From the NCBI RefSeq assembly GCF_024323335.1, contig NC_066581.1, forward strand, positions 36,350,699 through 36,414,698: a stretch of DNA of 64,000 nucleotides. The letters run 5' to 3'. The stretch is from Lathyrus oleraceus (lineage: Eukaryota; Streptophyta; Magnoliopsida; Fabales; Fabaceae). A model generated the notes under the pieces. It saw only the letters and a program-made list of their open reading frames with translations. It had not been told where the DNA came from and ran no database searches. Positions 1 through 12,608 of the stretch are shown piece after piece; position 1 is the stretch's first letter, and the number at the start of each line of letters is the position of its first letter. The translations under genes were made by a program, and so were the position numbers.

Positions 1-188
1 ACACCCCTACGCATCCGTCGTACTCGACGGGATCCACGCACAAAAGGAAGGATAAAGGTTGCTAAAAACTGCTCACAAACATCCAACACTGGCTGAAAGA
101 GACACAGGAGAACAAAAGAAGAAACTAACTCGGCAGGATATCGCGTCCTGGGCCTACGTAGTCTGTCAGGCACAGACATCAGAGTCGA

Positions 189-199
189 CGTAGTTCGGG
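189..199 (-). promoter_or_regulatory. Conserved LTR-tail motif (CCCGAACTACG in element sense), LTR copy 1
   Basis: CGTAGTTCGGG on the plus strand. The same core, CGAACTACG, occurs 360-400 bp from the element-sense LTR end in the unrelated LTRs at 38849, 60687 and 61287, and also at 56371 in LTR C. Its function is unknown to me. Confidence 0.5.
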
Positions 200-325
200 A
201 CAGGGGGGAAACGTGCTCGCTAGGATGTCGCATCCTATGCATACGTATCTTCTCGGACTAAAGAAGAATCAGAGCACTCGTAGCTCGGCTAACGCACGCC
301 AAACAAAACAACACAGGAAATCGAC

Positions 326-531
326 TGCCAATCGCTGGACTTACGTCAAACTCCACACAAACAGGCAAACATGGAAACCGAATGCCAATCGCTGGACTTA
401 CATCAGACTCCGAACCAAAACACACACACTGGAAACCAACTGCCAATCGCTGGACTTACGTCAAACTCCACCGAAGAAACTGGAAACCGAATGCAAATCG
501 CTGGACTTACATCGGACTCCAACCAGAAAAG
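326..531. repeat. About 57 bp tandem repeat, four units, LTR copy 1
   Basis: The core TGCCAATCGCTGGACTTAC begins at 326, 383 and 441, and in variant form (TGCAAATC) at 492, giving spacings of 57, 58 and 51 bp. Each unit continues into a GTCAAACTCC or ATCAGACTCC tail. Three frames stay open through it because of the repeat, not because of a gene. Confidence 0.85.
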
Positions 532-2830
532 GAGAAACAACTCACACAAACAAAACAAAAGGGTGCCCGGAGAGATCAGCTCATCTTCTGCCTACGTACC
601 TCATCTGGTATGAGGATCAGGGAGACGTAGTTCCCCTACGTAGGGAAACAACTTCTAACCTAACCAGAAACTGGGAAATGACAAACTAGAAGGGAGACTA
701 ACTCGAGCCTAATAGTTATCATGTAAATTCACCATGGTCCTAGGTTGAAGTTTCTATCTAACTTGCACAGGGAGCAAGCTATCCTAAACAGCAACTGAGT
801 AAACACAAGCACAAAGGCAAGCACACACACTATATACAAACAGACAGGCTCACACAAGCTTAAGCTTTAGTCAAGGGGTCATGTCAACCTCGACAAACAA
901 GCCATTGTAACAGGGTGATGTTAGCTCTTAACCCTAACATTGAGAGTTAGGGTGAAGTAGATGAAATGGGAAGTGAGGGTAAGACCTCACAGCTCTTATC
1001 CCTGGCCTGGGAGAGCTTTAGACAAATGAAAGTGTGGGAGTTCAGAAAGTTGGAACTCTTCTATCCACATGACTGACTCAACATGGATCTTGGGTTAATA
1101 TCCACAATGCCTTAACACAAGGTGTGTGAGCAAAGGGATGACTCAACTGAATAGCAGGAGATGGACTACACATCTCTTTTATCTGCCAATTTCCTCTTAG
1201 AGGTCTTTTCCTGCTTGGCACAAAGATAAACAAACACAAGCATTGCCTCTTAAGGAGGACTTCAGACAGGTGCCTGCCCAAGTAACAGGACAGGTCTTCC
1301 AGACTACATGAAGTCAGTGAAATTATACCTCAATGCTTATGCAACCAAGCAAAGCAAAAGCAAGTTCACAAAGGAACTATAGCAACTAAGGTACCTGAAA
1401 ACAATCTAACTCAATCAGTACACAACTCACAAAGTCAAACAGACAATCCAAAAGTCAACAGACATAGTCAAACAGACAACAAGTGCAAGCTACAATGTGC
1501 AAGGCCCAAGCTCAACTCAAATGAGCTAAATCACCTACAAAACAACTCAATGTTAATCAACATCAACCAATCAAACCAATTCAAGCAATGTGAATCAATC
1601 CACCTAAAGCAATGCACTTCTTTAACCTGAAACCAAAGCTCAAACATAAGCATAAACCACTAGGACAAGGCCTAGGGTCAAAGGTGGAGAAATAATCCAA
1701 AACAGAACATGAAAGTTGACATGAATCAAGCTCAATCAATTAAGAACAATATCCAAGTGGTACCATGTCAATAGCATCAATCAATTTCATTTCACAAGTC
1801 AACTAAGGCAAAGCATGCAAATTGGAAGCTCATAGAGGCAACAACATGAACAAATGCATATAAATTCCAAAATGATTCAATAAATCTCAAGAAAAATCAT
1901 GGCTAAATAGAACACATCACATGATCATCATACCAAAATTCAAGGCATTTGGACAAGTTTAAGCCTATCAATCAAATTCCATAAGGCAAGGCAAATGCAA
2001 AAAAGCTCAAATGAGACCACAATTGATACATGAACTTCACACAAGCCTAAAACAGAATCCAAACATGATAAATGTCTCAAACCAAAGCCACAATAAACTT
2101 CAAAGTGTTTAGAAAACATGTGCAAAATTTCAAGTTCATATGATAAACATCAAGCATTTCACAAATCATCTAAGTTCATGACTATCCAAAAGTACACAAA
2201 TGACAAGCCAGCAAGAAAAATTCCAAACAAATCAGAAACCATCCAAAAAATCTAGAAAAATTCATGATCAATCCTAACATCCAGAAGAAGCATCATGCAA
2301 AAAATCTCATCAATTGGCATTTAATTGACATGGCAAATAAAATCAACAAGTTGAGCAAGCAATAGTGTGACACACATTATCACACCTACATTAAACAGAT
2401 CATATCTCAACAACCAGAAATGAGAAAAATGCAAACTCTATACCAAAATGTCAATTAGGATGTCTAGTTTAAGCATGCAAAATTTCACAATCATTGGATC
2501 AAAACTCATCATTTCATGAAGGATATGGCAAGGTAGGTCAAGAAAACATACACATACACAATCCCTAAGCCAAATTAAATTCCAACCGTGCACAATTTCT
2601 GGAAAAAATCTCATAAAATACTAGACATGATGAGGAACAAAGTGCAAAAAATCCCAGGCCAATTGGATCATTATTCATGGAGTTATGAATTTTTGAATGA
2701 ATGAAAAGAATAAAATGACATGAAAGCATGTACATGAATGGCATGGTGAACAAAGGAATAAAATGCAAAGGCCTTATTTGGAAATGCTCCCGCCCGGATT
2801 CGAAGTGTGCGCGTTTCAAATTGGAGCGCC

Positions 2831-2859
2831 CTTAAGTGAAACGCACCGTTTCACTTAAG
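2831..2859. other. Perfect LTR stem-loop, copy 1
   Basis: Arms CTTAAGTGAAAC and GTTTCACTTAAG (12 bp, perfect) flank a 5-nt loop. The element is identical in LTR copies 2 and 3. It lies about 800 bp downstream, in element sense, of the TATA-like site at 3653. Confidence 0.8.
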
Positions 2860-3652
2860 TTATGTGGAGCGCTCTCATCCACTCATTTTGACACGCCAGA
2901 TTTAATGCAACCAATACATGGCCAGAAACATGAAAACTCATGCAAAGCGCGCTCATGAAGATCAACTGGCTTCTGGAAAACGAAAACCCTAGGTGTTCAT
3001 CAATATTCATAGTGCTCATCATCATCAAGAACACAAATGTCCAGAAATTGAAAAAACTTATACCATTGGATAGATCTTTCCACACACATCACTAATCTAA
3101 ACTCAATTTAACCTAATTCTCACTAACAAGCACAGATCGAGCAAAAGAAGTTTTGTGTATCAAACTTAGATTCAACATAACTCACTCATCTCTCCATGAA
3201 ATTCGATGATTCAAAGCTCAATACACTCAGGGATGAAAGATCTACCATAAGCATACAATAATTTCATGAATTGTGATGATCGAATTCTAACCTTATTGAA
3301 GCTACAAAACTGAATTCGGTTGATTCAAGCCTTGCCAAGTACAAACAGCCCTTCTTTAGCTCTTGTATGATGATTTAGATGAAGGTTTTGAGGTTGATCT
3401 TGCACGATCTAACTAGAATCTTCAACTGCCATTGATGAGCAAAACTTCAACAGTCCTCAAATTGCACGAAATCCTTGAATTCTTGCTTCCAAAACACTCA
3501 ATTATGCTCCTATGTGATGGATCAACCAAGAACAAGGCAAGGCTTGTGAAGAATCTTGATGAATGTTCAAGAAAAAGTTTGAGAGCACAATGAAGAAAAA
3601 GTTTCAGATCTGGAAATTATGCAGTGTTAATGAAGTTTCTGTTATGATTATG

Positions 3653-3662
3653 CTATATATAT
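3653..3662 (-). promoter_or_regulatory. TATA-like site, LTR copy 1
   Basis: ATATATATAG on the minus strand, about 1 kb into the LTR in element sense and conserved in copies 2 and 3. The position fits a U3/R boundary, but other AT-rich candidates exist and no start site can be seen. Confidence 0.35.
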
Positions 3663-4609
3663 GTTGTGCTAATGATGTATGCTAATCACAATTAAGCCAT
3701 GCCAAAGTAATTAGTGAAATCAAAGTGTAATGGCCAATTTGCAAATGCACCCTACATGCATGAAATGGATGCTACAGTGCACGATTTCAGTGTTAATTCA
3801 CCTGAAAAATCAATTTGGAGCCAAATGCCAATGTTTGAATGCATAGACAATGCTTAATTTTTGAATTTGGAATTTCCCTCCAAAATTCAAATGAAAATGC
3901 CAATATTTTTGTTATGGAAATGCATGATTTATGATGCATGTTTTGGATAGTACATGTCAAGAGAGAAATGTTGCAAAAAGAACCACTTCAATTGGCCTTA
4001 TGGTTCAAAAGTTATGCACTTGTGAAGTTCAAATTATCTTGGCAAAGATTGATCCATATCTTTTCAACCATACATGAGAAATTCATGTTCTTGGACTTTT
4101 TGGAAAGGTGAGAGCAAGATCTTCAACTTTCATGTTGGAAAAAATTTCATTTGAAGCTTTCTTGATGATGTAATCTTGAGGAGAAGACCTTTCCATTTTT
4201 GGCAATTTCAAATTACAGGTCACTTACTATTTTTGGAAACTTTTCATCTGACCTCAAATTCTTCATTGTTGATGTTTGCAATGTCAAATGAGACTTGTAT
4301 GGACATGAATCAGGCCTCTCTAACCATATCCCACCTTCAAATCCATGATTGAATGCACAGTTGACTTAGGTTGACTTTCTAGGGTTTCAGATGAATTGCA
4401 TCCTGGCTGATGACCTCTGAACATCCAACCTTTGGCCAAACCACTTCACAATGGATGAGAGCAACGGCTGTCAGACTTTTAGGGTAAACAGGGATTGAAT
4501 ACCAAAGAACCGTAGAAATTTGCACACTGCGGGGATCCAACAGTAACTTCAACTGGGATATGGTGTTTATTGCTGGGGATTTTGATATTTCTCAAAGGTA
4601 CAACATCAT

Positions 4610-5600
4610 CCAGACATCGAAAGACGATGAATGGGAACAGAAGTCACAACTAGACGTCAACGGACGACCAGGAAAAACTCGACGTTTATCGAAACCAACG
4701 GAGAGGTAAACATGCATCAACGGATGACTAGGAAGAAAGCAATACATCTAGATGTCAACGGACAACTAGGAAAAAATCAACGTTTATCGAAACCAACTGA
4801 GAGGTGAACAGGCATCAACGGATGACTGGGAAAGACTCGACCAGACGTCAACGGACGAACGGGAGAAGCTCGACATTTATCGACACCAACGGAGAAGGAG
4901 AACGGACATTAATGAATGACCGGGAAGGGTACAACCATATGACATGGGAAAAACTCAACGTTTATCGAAACCAACGGAGAGGTGACCAGACATTAATGAA
5001 TGACTGGAAAGCAAGGCAACCATACATCAACGGACGAATGGGAAAAACTCAACGTTTACCAAAACCAACGGAGAGGTGGCCAGACATTAATGAATGACTG
5101 GAAAGACTCGACCAGACGTCAACGGAAGAACGGGAGAAGCTCGACGTTTATCGACACCAACGGAGAAGGAGAAGCTCGACGTTTATCGACACCAACGGAG
5201 AAAGAGAAGCTCGACGTTTATCGACACCAATGGAGAAGGAGAAGCTCGACGTTTATCGACACCAACGGAGAAGGAGAAGCTACTGGGGAACTCTGACTGG
5301 GGATCTACCAGACATTAATGAATGACTGGGGAATAGGATATACAATCAGACGTCAACAGACGAATGAGAAAAACTCAACGTTTATCGAAACCAACGGAGA
5401 GGTAAATCTGAGGGGAAGGGTACAACTATACGTCAACAAACGAATAGGAAAAACTCGACGTTTATCGAAACCAACGGAGAGGTAACTCTTCTGGGGAGAG
5501 AAAATATAACTCAACCAAACGTCAACGGACGCATAGTGGGAAAAACTCATCGTTTATCGAAACCAACGGAGAGGTAACCGCTTCACTAGGGAAGGAGGAC
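4610..5600. repeat. 3'-region tandem repeat array, including four exact-spaced 35 bp units
   Basis: The recurring core is CTCGACGTTTATCG(A/C), followed by ACCAACGGAGA. At 5139, 5174, 5209 and 5244 it forms an exact 35 bp tandem ending at 5278. On either side it occurs as a looser array joined by short linkers containing GACGTCAACGGACGA and CATTAATGAATGACTGG. Since 35 is not a multiple of three, open frames appear in several registers; these are not genes. Arrays of this kind between pol and the 3' LTR are typical of Ogre/Tat elements and are a known source of satellites. Confidence 0.85.
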
Positions 5601-5729
5601 GACGTTACGAACATCGAAAGATGATGTTTACGGACACCAAAAGAAAGGACCCACGTGGGGGCAACCACGACACTCCCGGGTATCGCAGGGACGACATCTG
5701 CATATGTCAGGGCAAGGCTGAACACTTGT

Positions 5730-6820
5730 TGGGGATCTCACTGGGGAGAATCAAGCTTTCCTTTCACCAACGGATGAGGAAATAAACCTCTCTGGGGGGT
5801 ATCAATCCTGAATGCCGTCCGGAGCAACTGTAGCACATGTGCCGTACAGATGTTAAACAAAGATCCGCCTCTGCCGGGGATACGGTCTGATGGTTAACAC
5901 ATGAATGCATATGTTTGAATTTTTCTATGGCGTAATGCTCCATTATGAATGGAAATGCTACGCGATTTGAGGATGCGATGATTACTATATGCCAAATGCA
6001 AAATGATGAACTCTGGCTGGGGAGCCAACACTGATCAGATACTCCAACTCTGTGGGGAGACTCTGCTTGAGGAATACTTTGCGGGGAGAGCACCGACTTC
6101 TCACTCATGCTGGAGAATAGCACTGCTACTGGGGAAAGGATCCCAATCTACTCGGGAATTTCGCTTGGGGAACAAACCAGGCAACTCCGCCGGGGAATAA
6201 ATAAGGCGACTTCACTGGGGAAAGCCAACCAATCCACAAGTAGGATAAACTCTGCTGGAGATAATAATTTCCACCGATCCTGATCCACTCGGGGACTTGC
6301 TGAGGAAAATTATCAACCCCAATCTCTGCTCGGGAGATCAGACCACGCTGGAGATAGACATCCACAACTCTGCTGGGGATAAGCGCTTACGACCACGTTG
6401 GGGATAACAGTACCTCAAACCAGACTTTTGGGGAATAAACTCCACTGACACCTTTGCTGGGGAAACAATATCCTTCCAACTCAGTGGGGATAGCCAACTT
6501 TCAAACTCAGCTGGGACCTCAACAACTGGGGAAATCGGCAAATATAAGCCTGCTGGGGATAGGCAACCCTTAGATCTACTGGGGAATAGAAGGCACTATC
6601 CACAGACGCCTCTGCAGGGGAACATAGCTCTGATAGCTTGCATGCTTGCTTGAGGACACGGCCACTTTTAAACCTACTGGGGAATCATCCTCAACCCTGA
6701 GAAACAAACTACCCACTGATACTCCCACTGGGGGACATGGAAACCTTCAAGCTCACTGAGGAGACACCGATCTCGAATCGGCTAGGGAAATAATACTTTC
6801 AGACCCACTGGGGAGATACG
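5730..6820. repeat. Degenerate CTGGGGA-motif array, left unit
   Basis: TGGGGA, or a one-base variant, recurs every 20-45 bp (for example at 6018, 6052, 6130, 6167 and 6217), usually as CTCTGCTGGGGATA or CACTGGGGAAA. The spacing is irregular, so this is an old degenerate array. The same array is in the right unit. No gene is seen. Confidence 0.7.
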
Positions 6821-7657
6821 GCCTTTTTGACACGGAACACCTGTCGATTCGTCGAACATTGGCATTCATCATCCAACCACAGTGTCGACTTTCCACCTTT
6901 GAGAACTCCCAGACTCGTCTGGACTTTTATGATTCATCACCTTGTATTCCCGACTAATCCGTACTTTACGGGGATCGAACTTCTAGGATTCATACAAATT
7001 TTCCAGTCCTCAGACTTTGAAGAGTCTTCTTGATTATTCTTCCAGGATCGTCGTCGTAATCCTTCACCGTCCTTTCTCTGTTCGTCTATCCCTTGCCCCT
7101 GGTCGGGCTCTGCAGGGATCTTTTTTTTTCAAAAGGGTTCATATCACAACCTACCAGTGAATGAAGATATCTAACAGTACCTACACAAGAGATCGTTAGA
7201 TAAAAGCGTGCCCCAAGCGTGCCCCATATTTCAACACCTAGGTCACTCAAACTTCCGAATAATGTTTCCAGATTTCAATCTTATAAGCATGCATCGGAAG
7301 GGATCTCCATGTTTCAAAATGCAAATATTCTTATCAAAATAAACGGATGTTTTCGTAATCAAAGCGGTAATGAAAACAAAAACAAAACTATTTGACTGAA
7401 CATGCATTTATTGACTGAAAAAGAAGTGACTCAAAACCGAGCGACACACAGGAAGCAAACCCTGAAAAGAGGTGATTGCACATAAAAGTGAAAAAATCTA
7501 TCCTAATGGCAATGTGAAACCGTGATCTCATCGAGTTCCAACTCGGTTACACCTCATATGTCCTCAAGACTCTCCGCACTTTCTGTCTTCTGAACAAGAC
7601 GTTTCCAATCAATCTCTGTCTGGGATTAGCCGAGTCATATCCAAAACACTAACAATC
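6821..7657. other. 3' non-coding stretch of the left unit
   Basis: Non-repetitive sequence between the CTGGGGA array and the post-pol motif. Frames here are short, differ between the two units and resemble nothing I know. Confidence 0.5.
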
Positions 7658-7700
7658 ATGCGGGACGCAGTTGTTCGTTTCATTCCCTCTTTTGCCTGGA

Positions 7701-7718
7701 CCGCCCTTTCGGGTTTTC
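7701..7718 (-). other. Post-pol GAAA-loop hairpin motif, left unit
   Basis: Element-sense GAAAACCCGAAAGGGCGG, followed by TCCAGGCAAAAG. CCC and GGG can pair around a GAAA (GNRA-type) loop. The same word lies just after pol in the second element at 32685, and a weaker copy lies close by at about 7755. Confidence 0.65.
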
Positions 7719-7999
7719 AGTCCACCGGGATACCCTTTTTTGCCAAAGTCGCCCTTGTGGGGTTTTCGACTTGCCGGGTGTACAATTCTTTTCTTTTCTT
7801 ATCCCTAACTTATGCGCGAACCTTTTCTCTTTTTTTCTTGGTTCGCCGGGATGCCCCTTTTTGCCTGGACTCTTTTATTCTTTTTTGTCCAGCGGGTCTC
7901 TTTTACGAAGTATCTTTTAACTGCGTCCGCATTCACAAGGGATGGAAAATTCTTCATCCGTGGTCATTAACAACAAGGCTCTGTTTAGAGACAACCTTC

Positions 8000-9875
8000 T
8001 TGACCATGAATGGACATTTATAACTGTTTATCCATTTGCCCCACGATCGTTGAGGAGGAAGGATCCTTTTCAACAATAACTCTTCCACGTGGTACGCACG
8101 AGGTCGCACTTTTCGGTCAACCACACGCTTCACTCACTGGGTACAACTGCCCCATGACAAGTAACGGCCAGCCTCTCTTCCTCAATCAGGCTCCATGCAT
8201 CATACCGAGTCCTTATTCACTCAGCCTTTCAATTTTATATCCAATAAGGCTCTCCACGATGGGACCTAGACTTCAGTAGATAACCACTCCATACCTGAAT
8301 GAGAAAGGCGTTGCCCCGGTAGATGCACGCACCAAACCCAGGATACAAGCTTCCTACTCAGCCACCATCGTTGGTGCGTTCAAATGTTATCCGGGAAACA
8401 CTAACTCATCCACTTTAAACTCCCCATCAGACATCAGAATCCGTTCGGATTCAGGGTCAGGCCCCTCCTCCGGGATCGGTTCCTCACAATCTTTCGATTT
8501 GAGCACCTCGAGATGCCTTCATCAGGGAACTCAAACTTCCTTGGTTGATAATACTCCATGGGTTGCTGGACGAGATAATCATACAGTACACTCCCCTTGA
8601 TTTTCTGGGAGGTATACTGAATATCGTATTCAGTCGACACCATTTGCCCTCTCGCAACCCGTCCGATCAATGTTAGCTTCTCAAACACATACTCGATCAG
8701 ATCCATCTTGGACATCCACAAAGTGGTATGAACCAGCATACTGTCTCAGTCGGCGAGCAGCCTATGCCAAAGTACATCAAGTTTTTTTGAGCAGTGAGTG
8801 TATTGTTTCACAGTCGATAAACTTTTTGCTAAGGTAAATTGCATGCTCTTTTCGACAAGACTCGTCACGTTGACCCAATACACACCTCATAGACCCCTCG
8901 AGGGCGGTCAAGTACCAGATTAACAGTTGCTCCTTCCACGGGAGGCATCAGAATCAGAGGTTCCTGCAACTTATTCTTTTGTCTTTCAAATGCCCCTTGG
9001 CAATCAGTATTCTACCTGACCGTTTGATCTCTTTTTTTTCGGTTCAGGTGTATGGCTCTTTCTTTTATTTCTTTTTCTTTTTCTTTCTTTTTTTGCTTTG
9101 CAGGATCGACCTCGATTCCTCTTATTCGTTCATAATAAGGCTCAGCACTTTGCCGGAAAGCACTCCATAAGTGCACTAATTCGGACTCAACAGTATGATT
9201 TATCTCCACCTATCAAACAACTTGATCAAGTCCACCGGATGCCCCTCTCCTGCTCGGGACTTTGTCATCATGTCATCAACGTGGCATTCGCTTTCACGAT
9301 GAATCATATCATGAAACAAAGTCACCCTTGACCTTTGATACGTGGCACCGGCCCTTTTGAGACTGAATGACATCATCTTACGACAACGAATGTGCTCCTT
9401 GGTGTGATGGACATTATTTACTTCATATCATCTGGCGATAGTTGATCTGGTCACCGCCAGCAACCATCAATGAAGGAAAATATCGAGAATTGAGCCGTAT
9501 TATCAACCAATACATCATTGTAGTCATCTTCCAGACTGGCTCTGCTCACTCAGTAGTCCTCACACATTCTCACCTTCTCATCCTTTTTCGGCGCCAACTT
9601 CCGCTTCTCTGGAGGACAGTCCTCTCTTAATGGTAGCTTGTGCCCCACGACATTGGTATTCCACCCTGGTGTGTCTTGATACAACCAGGAGAAGATATCA
9701 ACATACTCTTTCAACAGGGCTACCATTCTGTTCTCGACTCGCCTCAGATCTCGGCGGTACCCGGAATAACAATATTGACTCGCTCCTCGTGCGGTTGAAT
9801 CACCTTCTCCTCTTGTTTCAACAATCTGACTAATCCCAGCAGATCACAATCTTCTTCGGCTTCTTTCTTCGGCAT
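8000..9875 (-). pseudogene. Decayed pol (RT, RNaseH, extra RNaseH fused to integrase tail), left unit
   Basis: Element-sense order: an acidic pre-RT segment beginning MPKKEAEEDCDL near 9875; a frame-broken RT with a CHVDDM remnant of the catalytic box near 9270; RNaseH (best frame 8434-8739, with KMDLIEYVFEK and EYDIQYTSQK); a short extra-RNaseH piece (EACILGLV); then, near 8335, an abrupt switch to the C-terminal part of integrase (STGATPFSF). The integrase zinc-binding region and DDE core are absent. Stops and frameshifts occur throughout. The right unit shares the same joins, so they predate the tandem. It cannot encode a working polymerase or integrase. Confidence 0.8.
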
Positions 9876-10196
9876 GATAGCTCGGATTGTCGAAGTCATA
9901 CAAAGGTGTAACCGGATTGTTATCAATGAGATCATGAGGATAATCACTTTTGAGGTCGGAACAAGACGAATCAAAAGGAAAGAAAAATGAAAATAAACAT
10001 TGCCATTTTTTCTATTTTTTAAAACTGCAAAAAGAAATGAAGAACAGGGAACACCGCTTTTAATCACAAAAACATCCATTTATTACTGATGCAAAATGTT
10101 GCACAATGAAACACATGAGATGGCCCTTACAATGGACCATTACGTTTCGGGCAAAACGTATGGCTTTCATGCAAACAAAATTGAAAAACAGAAATA

Positions 10197-11543
10197 CTAC
10201 ACTTCAGGATGCGTGACAGTGGTGATCTTTGAGGCCTTCCAGTTCCCTGGTACGCACGATTTTATCCACAACTCGAGCTCGCGGTCACTGTCGATCTCTG
10301 CACCCACTGAACAAGCATGATCAGGATCCAACATTCCTGCACTGACAAAGGTGTACGGTGGACGACTTCCTCTGTTGGGTCTAGACGACTCTTGATCTGG
10401 CTGATAACCGACCCCAAACATGTCTGCTTTTACCACAATATCAATGATCCTTCCCCAGCCTTGGGCCTCTCTATTCTTCACCACTTCTAGGGCTTGTTTA
10501 TAAGAAGAAATGGACAGCCTTTTCTCTTTCTCAGCAACAAGGGCATTCTCCACCTTGACGATTTCAATTGCTTGACTTGGGGTTTCAAATTTTTCACTGT
10601 CCGTTTCTACTTCCTTCATCTTCTGGGTCGTGTCTCTCATCACTACACATCCCTTTGTGGCGACGGCCGCACAACAATTATCAACACTAGGGAAAGCTCC
10701 ATCCTTCATCAGAGGTTTTGGGACCACAGACATTGGAACCTTTAACTGATCCTCCTCAGTCACCTCCATTCTTCTCTTGTCCTTTTTCACCATTTTTACC
10801 CTTATAGGACCCTGCCTGAGTACGGGGTTGACATCCTCATTCATTATCTATGCCAAGCTGATAGCCTTAGAGTCCACCATATCTTGGACGACATGCTTAA
10901 AAGCTCTACAACCCTCAATGTTATGTCCGGGTGCCCCAGAATGGAATTCGCACCTGGCATTCTCATCATAGTTTGGAGGCCTCCGTTGCTGTTCTACAGG
11001 AACCAATATCCTCGGCCGAACTAACCCAAGATCCCTCAACCTTTTGAACAGAAGGGTATAAGTCACGGGTGGCTCATCAAACTGACGATCCGTCTTCCCC
11101 TTCTTCACTTGGCTCTTAGCTTTCTGCGCCTTCTGTTGAGGTGGTGGTTGTTGCGGTTGTACAGGTGGATTACCAACAGGAGTGGCGACAGTGGCAGCAT
11201 AAGGGTGGTAATGATCCTTACCGTGTTCTTTCTTAACTTGCAACCCACCTGATTCAACCTCCTTCTTGAGCGGACCACTTCCCGAGGGTTTCATTGCTAC
11301 AGTACTAGAGGATTTGTTTACTTCGGATGACGGAGCCTTTCCCTGAACTTTCTCCTTGATCATCCAGCCTTCAATCCTTTCCAATCTCTCAGCCATGGCT
11401 TTCTGTCCCAAGGCAAGCCCTTGCACCACACTGAACAACTCCCTCATCATCTTTTTCAGTTCAAGAATGTCGGCGTTGGGAGGATCCATCAGCTTGGATT
11501 TGTTGAGTCTGACTGGATATCTGAGCGGAAGAGCTATGCGCAC
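10197..11543 (-). pseudogene. gag-derived frame interrupted by one stop, left unit
   Basis: This is the same frame as the intact 448-codon version at 23223-24569, but a CAG at codon 232 has become TAG (10850-10848), leaving segments of 231 and 215 codons. It has an N-terminal predicted coiled coil (LELKKMMRELFSVV...), a Pro/Gln-rich linker, and an Ogre-type C-x2-H-x5-H-x4-C motif (CEFHSGAPGHNIEGC). The usual central capsid-like part of gag is missing between the linker and RQFDEPPVTY. No protease DTG/DSG triad is visible. The first ATG in frame is at 11489; codons upstream of it would need another start or splicing. Confidence 0.8.
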
Positions 11544-12608
11544 CGGTTCGATACTGAAACCTATAAAACAGCAAACAGGTTAGTATGACTCACGCATGCA
11601 ATGTCTATCCGTGCTAGGAATACTCTGCCCTTTGATTCTAGTGTCACCGAGACAGATAATTTTTCATCAATAACATTCTGACATCCGGATGTCTCTCAAC
11701 CAGAATCTTAATCAAAAAACGGGACCCTGAGTATGGATAGACAAGGGTTAAATGCAGATGAATGCGAAATGAGACCGATGCAAATGCATGAATGCAGGTC
11801 ACTGTGCCACCAAGTCATCTGAAGGCCCAATGAGTCTCTGAACCAGTCACAGTCACATGAGGGAATAAGTCACCATAAATCCAACTTGGGGAGTTTCGAA
11901 ATAAACGGAACCGGAGAATACATCACTATCATCACAGGAACATCCACTGAACGGATGACAACCAGATCCTCTGAACAGGTACTCTCAAATTCAACCCGGG
12001 GATCCGAAATAAACGGCACCCGCTGATAGATATCATGGACAAAACTCCGGCGTGTCAGAAGTAAGTACCCACAAGTTCATCGGAACCACAGTCACCATCA
12101 GTACCCCAAGTCACCAACAAGTCAGCAACAGTACCTGTAATGATCATTCCCTCCCCACTCACGGCTGTCATCTAGGCCAGGGTAAGTTCGAAAGAAACGC
12201 AGGATAAACAACCCTTTCAAGAATATCATCCTGTGCACACCCGATGTATGCACCGATAATACCCCATCAGAGTCTGAACTGCTCGTGATATCAATGTTCC
12301 GCTAAGTGGCGCATACCATCCGCTTCCCATGAATCACTCTATTCCTAGGTTTCCTAGATTTCACTCATAGCCTGGGTATTGGGCCTTTTACCTCATGTAA
12401 CTCCCACCCCCAACAGAGAAACAACACAGCACAGCCAGATGAACAGATGAATATGAATGAATGCAAACATAAATGCAAACATAAATGCAAACAATAAATA
12501 AATGAATGCAATAAATGAAACAGCAAGAAGCAACCAAACCCTAACCTAGAGAGCGCTAGGAGAGACTCGCTTAGGGAAGATGGACCAGCAAGAGGTCAAC
12601 TTCTCTTC
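11544..12608 (-). other. Leader between primer site and gag, left unit
   Basis: No coding frame is supported. A pyrimidine-rich run ending TTTTATAG just upstream of the gag frame (minus strand, AG at 11562-11561) resembles a 3' splice site. A small AAACATAAATGC-type tandem (about 12 bp, three units) lies near 12465-12500. Complete Ogre elements carry an extra ORF in this part; no trace of it could be recognised. Confidence 0.45.

Larger units (their letters stand above)
1..4449 (-). mobile_element. LTR copy 1 (3' LTR of the left unit), truncated at both ends
   Basis: This is colinear with 12799-17251 of LTR copy 2, so about 169 bp of its element-sense 3' end lie left of the window. Its element-sense 5' end is gone: the sequence stops at 4449/4453, where a 231 bp deletion has removed the last 197 plus-strand bases of the LTR (which carry its terminal TG), the polypurine tract and 20-odd further bases. 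It contains the same 57 bp repeats, stem-loop and TATA-like site as copies 2 and 3. Small frames inside it differ between copies and look fortuitous. Confidence 0.88.

Noticed and set aside
326..531. CRISPR-like repeats with spacers
   Set aside because: The intervening sequence is itself repetitive, there are no cas genes, and the DNA is plant LTR.
213..689. 158-codon frame in LTR copy 1 (and counterparts at 13011 and 26036)
   Set aside because: It lies over the 57 bp repeats on the antisense strand of the element; the third copy ends early and other frames are equally open.
930..955. Telomere-like AACCCTAAC and GTTAGGGT
   Set aside because: A single short inverted pair inside an LTR, not a telomeric array.
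4804..5318. Overlapping small proteins with repeated GEARRLSTPTEKEKLDVY-like segments
   Set aside because: They are three registers of a 35 bp tandem repeat; the period, not selection, keeps them open.
7658..8023. 121-codon plus-strand frame
   Set aside because: It is antisense to the post-pol region of element 1, and its counterpart carries only random differences; pyrimidine-rich sequence explains its length.
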